NCBI RefSeq assembly: GCF_013408335.1
Contig: NZ_JACBZR010000001.1
Coordinates: forward strand, 4,503,501-4,567,500
Direction: 5' to 3'
DNA: 64,000 nt
From: Nocardioides panzhihuensis
GTDB taxonomy: Bacteria > Actinomycetota > Actinomycetes > Propionibacteriales > Nocardioidaceae
Part shown: positions 34,232 through 45,048 of the stretch, one piece after another
Numbering within the stretch: the stretch's first letter is position 1
Layout of the letters: the number at the start of each line of letters is the position of its first letter
Notes under the pieces: model-generated
The model's database searches: none
Told to the model about the DNA's origin: nothing
The model's input: only the letters and a program-made list of their open reading frames with translations
Made by a program: the position numbers and the translations under genes

Positions 34232-34633
34232 TCAGGCGGGCTCGAGCGCAGGAACGACGTACTCCCTGGTCAGCGGCGCGAACTCCGCGCCCTCGGTGAT
34301 CTCGGCCAGGCTCGCCCAGCGCAGCTCCGCGATCTCGGCGGCGGCATCCGGCGTCACCTCGCCGGCCCAGGTGAAGACGGTCGAACGCACCAGATGGCCC
34401 GGTTCGTTGGCGGCGTCCGCCTCGAACTCGCCGAGCAGCGTGAGGTCCTCGACCCCGAGCCGTACGCCGAGCTCCTCCGCCACCTCGCGGACGGCCGCCT
34501 CCGCGGCCGACTCCGCCGGCTCCAGCTTCCCGCCGGGAAGCATGAACTTCGTGGTGCCGCTCTTGCGGACGGTCAGCATCCGCCCGTCACGGTCACGGAA
34601 GACGACCGCCGCGACGGTGATGACCAGACTCAT
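34232..34633 (-). CDS. NUDIX hydrolase
   Basis: A 133-residue hydrolase of nucleoside diphosphate-linked compounds. The Nudix box is complete: GGKLEPAESAAEAAVREVA followed by EELGV (GX5EX7REUXEEXGU). The flanking fold starts with VITVAAVVFRDRDGRMLTVRKS. Substrate not predictable. It lies 13 bp after the membrane partner of the ECF sigma factor on the same strand. Confidence 0.93.
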   Translation of the reverse strand: MSLVITVAAVVFRDRDGRMLTVRKSGTTKFMLPGGKLEPAESAAEAAVREVAEELGVRLGVEDLTLLGEFEADAANEPGHLVRSTVFTWAGEVTPDAAAEIAELRWASLAEITEGAEFAPLTREYVVPALEPA

Positions 34634-34646
34634 GCGAGCAAGGATG

Positions 34647-35417
34647 TCATCGCTTCACGACTCGGTCGAACTCCGCGGCATCGACCCACTTCAGGCTCTT
34701 CAGGACCGCGGCGAACTCGTCCGGGTTCAGGGTCGTCGACTCGATGAGGATGCTCGTGGGCATGCCGGCGCCGCTCAGCTCGTCGATCGGCGGCGTCACC
34801 GCGAAGACGAACGCTTCCTCCGGCACGGCGCCGGACAGCGCCTCGACACCTGCGACACGGAGCTCACCGGTGAAACGGGTGCAGTACTTGTCGTTCCCGC
34901 GCGGGTCCCCGCCGGTGCCGGTCACGTAGACCTCGCCACCGGGGCCGGTCCAGCGCTCGGCCCCTTCATGGTCCACACCCGTCCAGCCGGGGGCATCGAC
35001 GATCAGCTGCTTGCCCTGAGCCACCTGTGGGACGGAGACGGTCGTGGGCTCGTACGCCGGGCACGGATCTTCCACCTCCCTCTCGGGCTCGGCCGGACCG
35101 AGGGAGGGGGTCCCGCCCAGGCTCTCGCCCGACGTGGGGGCCTGGCTCGACTCGTCAGCGGCGGGCGGCGAACCGGCCGCCGGCACAGCGGTGGTCTCCG
35201 GTGTCTGGGTGGCCGCCCAGACACCGAGGGTGATGGCGGCAACCGCCGCGGCTGCGGCGGCAGGCACCAGCCAACCTCGATGGCGCCCGTGGGTGGTGGT
35301 CTCGTCGGACATGATCTCCTCCAGGAGCAGTTGTCGCTCCCGAGAAGGCACAGCGCGGCGAACCCGGTCTGCATCGACGGGGTTGTGGCGGCGCAGTCTC
35401 TCGATCGGGTCGGTCAT
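34647..35417 (-). CDS. Membrane protein paired with an ECF sigma factor (possible anti-sigma)
   Basis: A 256-residue protein: a short cytosolic part with RLRRHNPVDADRVRRAVPSRE, one transmembrane helix (WLVPAAAAAAVAAITLGVWA) and an exported domain of about 170 residues including a Pro/Ser linker and CPAYEP. The overlap of 4 bp with the upstream sigma gene indicates coupled translation, as is usual for sigma/anti-sigma pairs. No zinc-binding anti-sigma (ZAS) motif is visible, so the role is inferred from context. Confidence 0.7.
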   Translation of the reverse strand: MTDPIERLRRHNPVDADRVRRAVPSRERQLLLEEIMSDETTTHGRHRGWLVPAAAAAAVAAITLGVWAATQTPETTAVPAAGSPPAADESSQAPTSGESLGGTPSLGPAEPEREVEDPCPAYEPTTVSVPQVAQGKQLIVDAPGWTGVDHEGAERWTGPGGEVYVTGTGGDPRGNDKYCTRFTGELRVAGVEALSGAVPEEAFVFAVTPPIDELSGAGMPTSILIESTTLNPDEFAAVLKSLKWVDAAEFDRVVKR

Positions 35418-35995
35418 CGGCCCTCCTCGGTCGCGAAGTCGTGGGGTACGCCCCGCACATGTCCGGCCGTCGACGCAGCGTCACCCGACGCAGCGTCACC
35501 CAACGCCTCGGCGAAGCGCGCCCGCGCCCGCGCGAGCCGCATCCGCGCGGTCCCCGCCGCGATCCCGAGAACGGCCGCCGCCTCGCTGGGGCTCAGATCG
35601 TCCCAGGCGATCAGTGTGAGCAGCTCGCGGTCGGCCTCCGACAGGACCGCCAGGGCGCGGCGTACGCGATCCTGCTCGGCCACGCCGTCGGCCGGGTCAG
35701 GGGCGGCTGAACCCGCCAGGAGCGTACGCAGCCGCTCCCCCAGCCGCGCCCGACGCCGGGTCGAGCGATGCTGGTTGAGGAGCACGTTGCGGGCGATCCC
35801 GAACAGCCACGGCCGGAAGTCACCCGGCGGGGCGTCGTCGAGCCGCCGCCACGCGACCAGGAAGGTCTCGCTGACCACGTCCGCGGCATCGGCCGGCTGG
35901 TCGACGCGGCGCAGCGCGTAGCCGAGGACCGCCTGGAAGTTGGCGTCGTAGAGCGCCCGGAAACGCACGGCGGACGGATCGGCGAGACGGCTCAC
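35414..35995 (-). CDS. ECF-type RNA polymerase sigma factor
   Basis: A 193-residue sigma-70 family factor. Region 2 reads AVLGYALRRVDQPADAADVVSETFLVAWRR and DFRPWLFGIARNVLLNQ; region 4 reads ALAVLSEADRELLTLIAWDDLSPSEAAAVLG, then GTARMRLARAR (the HTH). It is followed in the same operon by the membrane protein that probably controls it. The C-terminal extension of about 25 residues is not typical of ECF factors and has no known function. Confidence 0.93.
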   Translation of the reverse strand: MSRLADPSAVRFRALYDANFQAVLGYALRRVDQPADAADVVSETFLVAWRRLDDAPPGDFRPWLFGIARNVLLNQHRSTRRRARLGERLRTLLAGSAAPDPADGVAEQDRVRRALAVLSEADRELLTLIAWDDLSPSEAAAVLGIAAGTARMRLARARARFAEALGDAASGDAASTAGHVRGVPHDFATEEGR

Positions 35996-36038
35996 GCCCT
36001 ACCATGTCCGGCTCGTCACCGGGCGTCACACATGAGCT

Positions 36039-37481
36039 CTAGAGAATCTCGCCAGGAGCGTAGGCGGCGGCCTCGGGGTAGCGGGCGGTGACGGCCTCCA
36101 CGCGGCGTACGACCTCCTGCACCTGCGCGACGGCGGCACCGGTGAACTCGATCGGAGCCGCGACCAGCGAGGTGATCTGCTCCTGGGTCAGCCCGAGGCG
36201 CGGGTCGGCGCCGAGCTTGGCGAAGACGTCGTTCTCGACCTGCCCCTTGCGCATCGACAGCGCGGTGCCGACGGCGGCCTCCTTGATCGCCTCGTGCGCC
36301 TCCTCGCGCCCGACCCCGTTGCGGACGGCGGCCATCAGCACCTTGGTGGTCGCCAGGAACGGCAGGTAGCGGTCGAGCTCGCGCTGGATCACGGCCGGGA
36401 AGGCACCGAGCTCGTCGAGCACCGTCAGGAAGGTCTGGAAGAGGCCGTCGGCGGCGAAGAACGCGTCCGGGAGCGCGACGCGGCGCACGACCGAGTCGGA
36501 GACGTCGCCCTCGTTCCACTGGTCGCCGGCCAGCTCGGAGATCATCGAGAGGTAGCCGCGCAGCACGACCGAGAGGCCGTTGACCCGCTCGGTGGAGCGC
36601 GAGTTCATCTTGTGCGGCATCGCGCTCGAGCCGACCTGGCCCTCCTTGAAGCCCTCGGTGACCAGCTCGTTGCCGGCCATCAGCCGGATCGTGGTCGACA
36701 GGTTGGAGGGGCCGGAGACCAGCTGGACCAGCGCCGAGACCGCGTCGAAGTCGAGGGAGCGCGGGTAGACCTGGCCGACCGAGGTGAAGACGTTGTCGAA
36801 GCCGAGGTGGGCCGCGACCCGCTCCTCCAGAGCGGCCAGCTTCGAGGCGTCGCCGTCGAGCAGGTCGAGCATGTCCTGGGCAGTGCCCATCGGGCCCTTG
36901 ATCCCGCGCAGGGGGTAGCGGGCGATGAGCTCCTCGACCCGCTGGATCCCGACGAGCATCTCGTCGGCGACGGTCGCGAACCGCTTGCCGAGCGTGGTCG
37001 CCTGGGCCGCGACGTTGTGGCTGCGGCCCGCCATCACGGTGGTCTCGTGCTCGGTCGCCAGCCGGGCCAGGCGCGCCAGCGTCGCGACGGCGCGGTCGCG
37101 GATCAGCTTCAGCGACGAGAGCACCTGGAGCTGCTCGACGTTCTCGGTCAGATCCCGCGACGTCATGCCCTTGTGGATGTGCTCGTGACCGGCCAGCGCG
37201 GCGAACTCCTCGATCCGCGCCTTCACGTCGTGGCGCGTCACCCGCTCACGGGCCGCGATCGAGTCGAGGTCGACGCCGGCCTCACCTTGGGAGACGACCT
37301 TCTCGTACGCCTCCACGACGCCGTCGGGGACCTCGATGCCGAGATCCTTCTGGGCCTTGAGCACCGCGATCCAGAGCTGTCGCTCGAGCACGATCTTGTG
37401 CTCGGGGCTCCAGATCGCAGCGAGGTCGGCAGCGGCGTAGCGGTTGGCGAGGACGTTGGGCACCACAGTCACGGTCGCCAT
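36039..37481 (-). CDS. purB: Adenylosuccinate lyase
   Basis: A 480-residue fumarase/aspartase-superfamily enzyme that acts twice in purine synthesis, on SAICAR and on adenylosuccinate. Signature elements are MTSRDLTENVEQLQVL, TVMAGRSHNVAAQATTLGKRFA and the conserved GSSAMPHKMNSRSTERV loop (about residue 285) with its catalytic Ser. Long C-terminal helices complete the fold. It lies 43 bp from the ECF sigma gene, in the same orientation. Confidence 0.96.
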   Translation of the reverse strand: MATVTVVPNVLANRYAAADLAAIWSPEHKIVLERQLWIAVLKAQKDLGIEVPDGVVEAYEKVVSQGEAGVDLDSIAARERVTRHDVKARIEEFAALAGHEHIHKGMTSRDLTENVEQLQVLSSLKLIRDRAVATLARLARLATEHETTVMAGRSHNVAAQATTLGKRFATVADEMLVGIQRVEELIARYPLRGIKGPMGTAQDMLDLLDGDASKLAALEERVAAHLGFDNVFTSVGQVYPRSLDFDAVSALVQLVSGPSNLSTTIRLMAGNELVTEGFKEGQVGSSAMPHKMNSRSTERVNGLSVVLRGYLSMISELAGDQWNEGDVSDSVVRRVALPDAFFAADGLFQTFLTVLDELGAFPAVIQRELDRYLPFLATTKVLMAAVRNGVGREEAHEAIKEAAVGTALSMRKGQVENDVFAKLGADPRLGLTQEQITSLVAAPIEFTGAAVAQVQEVVRRVEAVTARYPEAAAYAPGEIL

Positions 37482-37518
37482 CCTCCCATGTCGGGGCCCA
37501 CCCCACTAACGTGGCGGT

Positions 37519-38733
37519 ATGGCTCTGCAGATCCTCGCCAGGCGGCCCGACCCGGCGATCTACACCTTGCCCTGGTCTCGGGCCTTGGAGGACTGGCCGG
37601 ACGACGTCGTGGTGCCGCTGACGCGTGGCCTGAGCCGCCACGTCGTACGCATCGTCCGCGTGCGCAACCACCTCTACGCCGTCAAGGAGACCCAGGCCGA
37701 CATCGCGCGACGCGAGTACGACATGTTGCGCGAGCTGCAGCGCATCGGCCTGCCGACGGTGGTCGCCAAGAGCGTCGTCACCGGTCGCACGGACCACGAC
37801 GGCAACGAGCTCGGCGCCGCGCTGATGACCGAGCACCTCACCTACTCGCTCCCCTATCGCGCGCTGTTCGAGCGGGGCATGGCCGCCGACCGGCTCCCGA
37901 GCCTGATCGATGCCCTCGTGGTCCTGCTCGTACGCCTCCATCTGGCCGGCTTCTACTGGGGCGACGTGTCCTTGTCGAACGTCCTCTTCGTCCGCGACGC
38001 GGCCGGGTTCGCCGCCTACCTGGTCGACGCCGAGACCGGGGAGCTGAAGGCTGAGCTCTCCGACCGGCTGCGCGAGTACGACATCGAGGTCGCCTGCCAG
38101 AACATCTTCGGCGAGCTGCTCGACCTGCAGGCGAGCGAGGCGCTGCCGGAGGCCTTCCCGATCGACGCGATCGTCGAGCGGCTGCAGAGCCGCTACGACG
38201 TGCTGTGGCGCGAGCTCACCGAGGAGCAGGTCTTCTCCGCCGAGGAGATGTGGCACATCGAGCAGCGCATCGAGCGCCTCCACGACCTCGGCTTCGACGT
38301 CGAGGAGCTCGACATCACCACCAGCGAGGACGGCGACACCGTGGCCCTCCGCCCGCGGGTGGTCGAGCTCGGCCACCACCGTCGCGAGCTGCGTACGCTG
38401 ACCGGGCTGGACGTCCAGGACGCCCAGGCGAGGCGGATCCTCAACGACATCTCCGCCTTCCGTGCCACCCGCGAGCTCGGCGACCTGCCGATCGAGGTCG
38501 CCGCGGGCCGCTGGTTGCGCGAGGTCTACGAGCCGATCGTCGCGATGCGCCCGCCCGACGCCACCGCCAAGCTCACCCCGGCGCAGATGTTCCACGAGAT
38601 CCTCGAGCACCGCTGGGTGCTCTCCCAGTTCGCGGGCGAGTGGGTCAAGCTCATCAACGCCGCCGAGTCCTACTACGAGGACGTCCTCCACAGCCGTCCC
38701 GACGAGGCCGTCACCCCGCCCGCCGCGGAATGA
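37519..38733 (+). CDS. DUF4032 kinase-like protein
   Basis: A 404-residue protein of the actinobacterial DUF4032 family, related to lipopolysaccharide/RIO-type kinases. Kinase-like elements: LYAVKETQADIARREYDML (beta3 Lys and helix C Glu), FYWGDVSLSNVLF (catalytic-loop Asp and Asn) and YLVDAETGEL (DxE in place of DFG). The C-terminal half (about 200-404) is DUF4032-specific. Kinase activity is inferred. It is 37 bp from the divergent purB start and 25 bp before purD on the same strand, so may be co-transcribed with purD. Confidence 0.82.
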   Translation: MALQILARRPDPAIYTLPWSRALEDWPDDVVVPLTRGLSRHVVRIVRVRNHLYAVKETQADIARREYDMLRELQRIGLPTVVAKSVVTGRTDHDGNELGAALMTEHLTYSLPYRALFERGMAADRLPSLIDALVVLLVRLHLAGFYWGDVSLSNVLFVRDAAGFAAYLVDAETGELKAELSDRLREYDIEVACQNIFGELLDLQASEALPEAFPIDAIVERLQSRYDVLWRELTEEQVFSAEEMWHIEQRIERLHDLGFDVEELDITTSEDGDTVALRPRVVELGHHRRELRTLTGLDVQDAQARRILNDISAFRATRELGDLPIEVAAGRWLREVYEPIVAMRPPDATAKLTPAQMFHEILEHRWVLSQFAGEWVKLINAAESYYEDVLHSRPDEAVTPPAAE

Positions 38734-38758
38734 GCGCCGGGTTGCATAAGGTGGCCCC

Positions 38759-40045
38759 GTGAAGATCCTCGTCGTCGGCACCGGTGGTCGTGAGCACGCG
38801 CTCGCTCTGAAGCTCTCCCAGGAGGGGAACGAGGTGTACGCCGCACCCGGGAACCCCGGGATCGCGCAGTTCGCCACGCTCCGGGACGTCGACATCATGT
38901 CCGGTCCCGCGATCGCCTCGCTGGCGGGCGAGCTGGGCGTGGACCTGGTCGTCGTCGGGCCCGAGGCGCCGCTGGTGGCCGGGGTCGCCGACGCCGTCCG
39001 CGACAACGGGATCGCCGTCTTCGGGCCGTCGCAGGCGGCCGCGCAGCTCGAGGGATCGAAGGCGTTCTCCAAGGACGTGATGGCGGTGGCCGGCGTCCCG
39101 ACCGCGGGCTCGCGGGTCGCGACCACCCCCGAGGAGGCGGCCGCTGCGCTGGACGAGTTCGGCGCTCCGTACGTCGTGAAGGACGACGCTCTGGCCGCTG
39201 GCAAGGGGGTGGTGGTGACGCGTGACCGCGACGAGGCCCTGGCCCACGCGGCCGCCTGCGACCGGGTCGTCATCGAGGAGTTCCTCGACGGCCCCGAGGT
39301 CTCGCTGTTCGCGATCTGCGACGGTTCCCGCGCCTACGCCCTGCAGCCGGCGCAGGACTTCAAGCGGATCTTCGACGGCGGCAAGGGCGGCAACACCGGC
39401 GGGATGGGTGCCTACTCCCCGCTCCCGTGGGCTCAGCCCGACCTGGCGGCGGTCGTGCTCGAGACGGTCGTCGAGCCGACTCTCGCGGAGATGACCGAGC
39501 GCGGTGCGCCGTTCGTCGGGTGCCTCTACGTCGGGCTGTCGCTGACCGCCAAGGGCCCGAAGGTGATCGAGTTCAACTGCCGCTTCGGTGACCCCGACGT
39601 GCAGCCGGTCCTGGCTCTTCTGGAGTCCTCCCTCGGCGAGCTGCTCCTGGCAGCCGCGACGGGCTCGCTGGACACCGTCAGTGAGCCGACCTTCTCCGAC
39701 GGCGCCTCGGTGACCGTCGTGCTGGCCTCGGCCGGTTACCCGGAGTCCTCCTCGAAGGGCGACGTCATCACCGGCGCCGGCAACGCCAACTCGATCAACG
39801 ACGTGGACGTGATCCACGCCGGCACGGCGATCGTGGACGCATCCACGGCCGAGGAGCCCGACCACCGCCATCTGGTCACCGCGGGCGGCCGCGTGCTGGC
39901 GGTCCGGGCCAAGGGCTACGACATCGACGACGCGCGCTCGCGGGCGTACGCCGCCGCCGACCTGGTCACCTTCGACGGTCTCCAGCGACGCTCCGACATC
40001 GCGGCCGAGCCGCTCGGAGTGGTCGAAGGCGCCTCGCTGCTTTGA
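38759..40045 (+). CDS. purD: Phosphoribosylamine-glycine ligase (GAR synthetase)
   Basis: A 428-residue ATP-grasp enzyme joining glycine to phosphoribosylamine in purine synthesis. The N-terminal MKILVVGTGGREHALALKL is diagnostic, followed by GLVVVGPEAPL-like sequence, KDDALAAGKGVVV (ATP grasp), GNTGGMGAYSP and EFNCRFGDPD. The start is GTG at 38759. It is the only pur gene of the window on the plus strand. Confidence 0.97.
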   Translation: MKILVVGTGGREHALALKLSQEGNEVYAAPGNPGIAQFATLRDVDIMSGPAIASLAGELGVDLVVVGPEAPLVAGVADAVRDNGIAVFGPSQAAAQLEGSKAFSKDVMAVAGVPTAGSRVATTPEEAAAALDEFGAPYVVKDDALAAGKGVVVTRDRDEALAHAAACDRVVIEEFLDGPEVSLFAICDGSRAYALQPAQDFKRIFDGGKGGNTGGMGAYSPLPWAQPDLAAVVLETVVEPTLAEMTERGAPFVGCLYVGLSLTAKGPKVIEFNCRFGDPDVQPVLALLESSLGELLLAAATGSLDTVSEPTFSDGASVTVVLASAGYPESSSKGDVITGAGNANSINDVDVIHAGTAIVDASTAEEPDHRHLVTAGGRVLAVRAKGYDIDDARSRAYAAADLVTFDGLQRRSDIAAEPLGVVEGASLL

Positions 40046-40067
40046 GCCTGGGCGTATTCTGCCGAGC

Positions 40068-40346
40068 ATGACCTGGGTCGTGTTCGGCGTAGCCGTCGTC
40101 GTCGTTCTCGGCCTCATCATCGCGGCCTGCAACAAGGCGCTGCGCTCCTCGCGACGCGGCGTCTCCTCCGGGATCGGCGACGGCCTCGGCAGCTTCATCG
40201 ACGTCTTCGACCCCGGGAACGCGCGCGCCGCGCGCGACCTGAAGGATCAGGACAACGTCGGTCATGTCGTCCCGTCGCCCGACGGCGACGATCCGCCCCA
40301 CGGGGTGGACCTGAAGGCCGGACGGGTCACGATCCGGCGCTCCTGA
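40068..40346 (+). CDS. Small hypothetical membrane protein
   Basis: A 92-residue protein with one N-terminal transmembrane helix (WVVFGVAVVVVLGLIIAAC) and a 65-residue polar tail containing FIDVFDPGNARAARDLKDQD. The next residues are NVGHVVPSPDGDD. It follows purD by 22 bp and is conserved-looking in length but belongs to no family recognised here. It may be co-transcribed with purD. Confidence 0.65.
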   Translation: MTWVVFGVAVVVVLGLIIAACNKALRSSRRGVSSGIGDGLGSFIDVFDPGNARAARDLKDQDNVGHVVPSPDGDDPPHGVDLKAGRVTIRRS

Positions 40347-40408
40347 CAGGCCCGCTCCTGACAGGCTGAGAGCGGCCCACAGGACCACTCCCAGCTCGTC
40401 GCGTCAGG

Positions 40409-41812
<1,404 letters not shown>

Positions 41813-41821
41813 TCAGAAATG

Positions 41822-41847
41822 CGAAAAGCCCTGGCAAGACCAGGGCT
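41822..41847 (-). terminator. Intrinsic terminator of the LuxR/TrmB-type regulator gene
   Basis: On the minus strand AGCCCTGG-N5-CCAGGGCT forms an 8-bp stem followed by TTTTCGCATTTCT. It lies 37 bp after the stop of the regulator at 41884. The stem also contains a short T-run, giving a fair intrinsic terminator. Confidence 0.7.
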
Positions 41848-41883
41848 CTTGCGACCACACGCTAGCAAATCCGAGGCCGTACG

Positions 41884-42873
41884 TCACAGCCAGCCGCGCC
41901 GCGCCGCCTCGACACCCGCCTCGAACCGTGAGGTCGCACCGAGCTCCTCGAGCAGCTCGGCGACCCGGCGCCGGACCGTACGCAGCGAGACACCCAGCCT
42001 CCGGGCGATCTGCTCGTCCTGGGCTCCACTGGCCAGCTCGGCGAGCAGCAGGCGGCGCTCGGCACTCGGCAGGTCCTCGAGCTCGGCCGCCGGCAGCGCC
42101 CGGCGCCACAGCTCCTCGAAGTAGTTGGTGACCACCTCGACGATGCCCCGCTGGCGGACGTTGACCATCGGCTGCTCGACCTGGCCGAGCGGGTCCGGGA
42201 ACATCGCGTGCGTGCTCCCGACCACCATCAGGTGGGTGGCGACGCTCGGCAGGATCCGGATCTCCTCACCGACCTCGATCCGCATCCGGAGCACGTCGGG
42301 CGAGTGCTTCAGCGCTGCCACCGGGTAGATGCCACGACACCGGCGGCCCGATCTGATCGCGGACTCGATGGCCGAGATGAACCGCATCTCCGAGGGGTGC
42401 ACGGTCACCACCGGGCGCAGCCACACCATCTCGCCCGAGGTGGTCGAGACGAGCCGCTCGAAGGTCTCCGGCGTGAACTCGGTCGCGATCACCTCGCCGT
42501 CGATCGGCTGCTCCTCGCCGATGGTCGCGGGGAGCCGTGCGGCCGTGCCGGCGACGTACGGCACCGACTGGGAGATCTTGAGAAGATGGTCGTGGGCGTC
42601 CTGGGCCCGGGTGGCGGCCCGCTCCAGCATGTGCGCCACCACCGCCGTGGGGCCGCGCACGGTCAAGGTCTCGCCGATGCAGATGACCCCGCTGTCGATC
42701 AGCGGCGCGGCCACCTCCCGTAGCTCCTCCTCGGAGGTCGACAGCGTCGCCGCCACGACCACCAGCGGCCACCCGTTGAGCGGGAGGAGACGGCTGTAGA
42801 GCTGCGCCGCGCCCAGGTCGAACCCGAGCGCGGTCATCAGCGTCTGCGACCGGCCGTTCTCCATACGTGGCAC
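41884..42873 (-). CDS. LuxR-type HTH regulator with TrmB-like N-terminal domain
   Basis: A 329-residue regulator. The N-terminal about 60 residues (MTALGFDLGAAQLYSRLLPL, SEEELREVAAPLIDSGVI) resemble a TrmB-like winged helix. A middle domain (about 110-250) of unknown ligand follows, with RRCRGIYPVAALKHSPDVLR. The C-terminal LuxR HTH is clear: LASGAQDEQIARRLGVSLRTVRR then VAELLEELGATSRFEAGVEA. Such proteins often control secondary-metabolite or stress genes. ATG 42864 is an alternative start. Target genes cannot be inferred from the surroundings. Confidence 0.85.
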   Translation of the reverse strand: MPRMENGRSQTLMTALGFDLGAAQLYSRLLPLNGWPLVVVAATLSTSEEELREVAAPLIDSGVICIGETLTVRGPTAVVAHMLERAATRAQDAHDHLLKISQSVPYVAGTAARLPATIGEEQPIDGEVIATEFTPETFERLVSTTSGEMVWLRPVVTVHPSEMRFISAIESAIRSGRRCRGIYPVAALKHSPDVLRMRIEVGEEIRILPSVATHLMVVGSTHAMFPDPLGQVEQPMVNVRQRGIVEVVTNYFEELWRRALPAAELEDLPSAERRLLLAELASGAQDEQIARRLGVSLRTVRRRVAELLEELGATSRFEAGVEAARRGWL

Positions 42874-42904
42874 CTTAGTGCCAGTAACCGGCGTGGACCT
42901 TGAT

Positions 42905-43015
42905 CAAGGCGGTGTCCTGAGCCTGTCGAAGGGTATGCAGACGAGGTCTCACATCCCTCGCGGAGCTCCGCCCGGGAAGCGTGCCTTCGGCTGCATACCT
43001 TGCCGAAGGAGCAAG
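42905..43015. repeat. Degenerate inverted-repeat intergenic element
   Basis: GGTATGCAG (42932-42940) is inverted at 42991-42999, enclosing a perfect CGGAGCTCCG palindrome (42961-42970). The sequence TCCTGAGCCTGTCGAAGG (42915-42932) resembles short interspersed repeats seen in many bacterial genomes. It fills most of the 149-bp gap between the regulator start and lysS end. Low confidence as a defined element. Confidence 0.4.
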
Positions 43016-43022
43016 CCACCGA

Positions 43023-44543
43023 TCAGGCCTCCGGCTTGAGCAGCGGGAAGAGGATCGTCTCGCGGATGCCGGCACCGGTGAAGAGCATGATCGCCCGGTC
43101 CAGGCCGAGGCCGAGGCCGCCCATCGGCGGGGCGCCGTACTCCAGCGCCCGCAGGAAGTCCTCGTCGAGCTGCATCGCCTCGGGGTCGCCGCCCGCGGCG
43201 AGGAGGGACTGGGAGGTGAGCACCTCACGCTGCACGACCGGGTCGATCAGCTCGGTGAACCCCGTGCCGCGCTCCACACCGCCGATGATCAGGTCCCAGG
43301 CGAGGACCTTGCTCGGCTCCTCGTCGTTGATCCGCGCCAGCGGCTGGGCGATCGACGGGAAGTCGCACAGGAAGGTGGGCTGGATGAGGTTGGGCTCCAC
43401 CAGCTCGCCGCACAGCTCCATGACGATCTTGTCCGCCCCCCAGGCCGGGTCGAGATCGACATCGTGCTTCTCGGCCAGTGCCTTGAGCGTGTCGACATCG
43501 GTGTCGGGGGTGACCTCCACGCCGACGGCCTCGGAGACGCCGTCGTAGACCGGGAGCCACTTCCACTCACCGTCGAGGTCGATGACCTGCGTCTCGTCGT
43601 CCGAGCCCGTCGAGACCTCGATCTGGCGCGAGCCGACCGCGTCGGCGGCGGCGAGATACATCTGCCGCATCAGCTCGGCGATGGTGAACTGGTCGCCGTA
43701 GGCCTGGTAGGCCTCGATCATCGTGAACTCGGGGCTGTGGGTGGAGTCGACGCCCTCGTTGCGGAAGATCCGGCCGATCTCGTAGACCTTGTCGATGCCG
43801 CCGACGACGGCCTTCTTGAGGTTGAGCTCGAGCGCGATCCGCAGCGTCATCGGCTGGTCGAAGGCGTTCATGTGGGTGTTGAACGGCCGCGCGTGCGCTC
43901 CACCGTGGATGAGCTGCAGGACCGGCGTCTCGACCTCGAGGTAGCCGTCGTCCTCCAGGCAGCGGCGGATCGCCTGGGTGATCTTCGCGCGCGTACGCAC
44001 CATGTCGCGCGCCTCCTGGCGCACGATCAGGTCGGCGTAGCGCTGCCGCACGCGGGCCTCCTCGGAGAGGTCCTTGTGGAGCACCGGGAGGGGCCGCAGC
44101 GCCTTGGACGCCATCTCCCAGCTGGAGGCCATGATGGAGAGCTCGCCGCGGCGCGAGGAGATCACCCGGCCGGTGACGGCGACGTGGTCGCCCAGGTCGA
44201 CGAGCGCCTTCCACTCGGCCAGCGACTCCTCGCCCACCTCGGCGAGCGAGAGCATCACCTGGAGGCGGGTGCCGATGCCCTCCTGCAGCGTCGCGAAGGC
44301 CAGCTTGCCCGTGTTGCGGACGAACATGACCCGACCGGCGACGGTGACCACGTCCTGGGTCTCGTCGCCGGCCTCGAGCTTGTCCTCGTAGGCCTCGCGC
44401 ACCTCGGCGAGCGTGTGGGTGCGGCCGACCCCGATGGCGTACGCCTTCTTCTTCTCGGCCAGCAGTCGCTCGCGCTTCTCGCGCCGGACCAACATCTGCT
44501 CGTTGAGGTCCGGCTCTGGCGCGTTGGTGGTCTGCTCAGTCAC
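43023..44543 (-). CDS. lysS: Lysyl-tRNA synthetase, class II
   Basis: A 506-residue class II aminoacyl-tRNA synthetase. The N-terminal OB-fold (about 60-160) is seen in VVTVAGRVMFVRN and VAVTGRVISSRRGELSI. Class II motif 1 lies near RTRAKITQAIRRCLEDDGYLEVETP, motif 2 is FRNEGVDSTHSPEFTMIE (about 275) and motif 3 is GLGLGLDRAIMLFTG (about 470). Essential for translation; the normal length and motifs suggest it is functional. Confidence 0.97.
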   Translation of the reverse strand: MTEQTTNAPEPDLNEQMLVRREKRERLLAEKKKAYAIGVGRTHTLAEVREAYEDKLEAGDETQDVVTVAGRVMFVRNTGKLAFATLQEGIGTRLQVMLSLAEVGEESLAEWKALVDLGDHVAVTGRVISSRRGELSIMASSWEMASKALRPLPVLHKDLSEEARVRQRYADLIVRQEARDMVRTRAKITQAIRRCLEDDGYLEVETPVLQLIHGGAHARPFNTHMNAFDQPMTLRIALELNLKKAVVGGIDKVYEIGRIFRNEGVDSTHSPEFTMIEAYQAYGDQFTIAELMRQMYLAAADAVGSRQIEVSTGSDDETQVIDLDGEWKWLPVYDGVSEAVGVEVTPDTDVDTLKALAEKHDVDLDPAWGADKIVMELCGELVEPNLIQPTFLCDFPSIAQPLARINDEEPSKVLAWDLIIGGVERGTGFTELIDPVVQREVLTSQSLLAAGGDPEAMQLDEDFLRALEYGAPPMGGLGLGLDRAIMLFTGAGIRETILFPLLKPEA

Positions 44544-44588
44544 AGGGCAAGGCTAGGCGAAATCGCTGGTCCGACGCGATTCGGTAAT

Positions 44589-45002
44589 TCAGCCCAGAAG
44601 CGTGTCGTACGCCGTCGGACTGCTGTCGCGCAGGAACTCCGAGCAGCGTTCCCACTCCTCGGTCTCACCGATCGCCTTGGCCTGCTGGGCGAGGACCGCG
44701 AGGCTGATCAGGAAGCCGCGGTTGGGCTCGTGCTCCCACGGCACCGGACCGTGGCCCTTCCAGCCGTTGCGGCGCAGCATGTCGAGCGAGCGGTGGTAGC
44801 CGACGCGGGCGTAGGCGTAGATGGTCACATCGTCCGCGCCGGTCTCCTTCGCACCAGTGGCCAGGGCTGCCCAGGCGACGGGGGATGCCGGGTGGCGGCG
44901 GACGACGTCGGCGGGCTCAGCGCCGGCGGCCAGCTCGGCCCTGGCCGGGTCGACCGGAAGGTGGGTGGGAGGAGGTCCGGCGAGCAGGTCCTGATGTGTC
45001 AT
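44589..45002 (-). CDS. DUF3151 family protein
   Basis: A 137-residue actinobacterial protein of unknown function (DUF3151). Recognised by PVAWAALATGAKE, DDVTIYAYARVGYHRSLDML, RRNGWKGHGPVPWEHEPNRG and EWERCSEFLRDSSPTAYDTLL. Helical, soluble, probably cytosolic. Members commonly lie beside fba and purA in actinobacteria, as here. An in-frame start at 45011 would add three residues. Confidence 0.87.
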   Translation of the reverse strand: MTHQDLLAGPPPTHLPVDPARAELAAGAEPADVVRRHPASPVAWAALATGAKETGADDVTIYAYARVGYHRSLDMLRRNGWKGHGPVPWEHEPNRGFLISLAVLAQQAKAIGETEEWERCSEFLRDSSPTAYDTLLG

Positions 45003-45048
45003 GTGAGCCATTGTGCCTGCCTGCACCGACAGGTGTTCACTGTGTGTC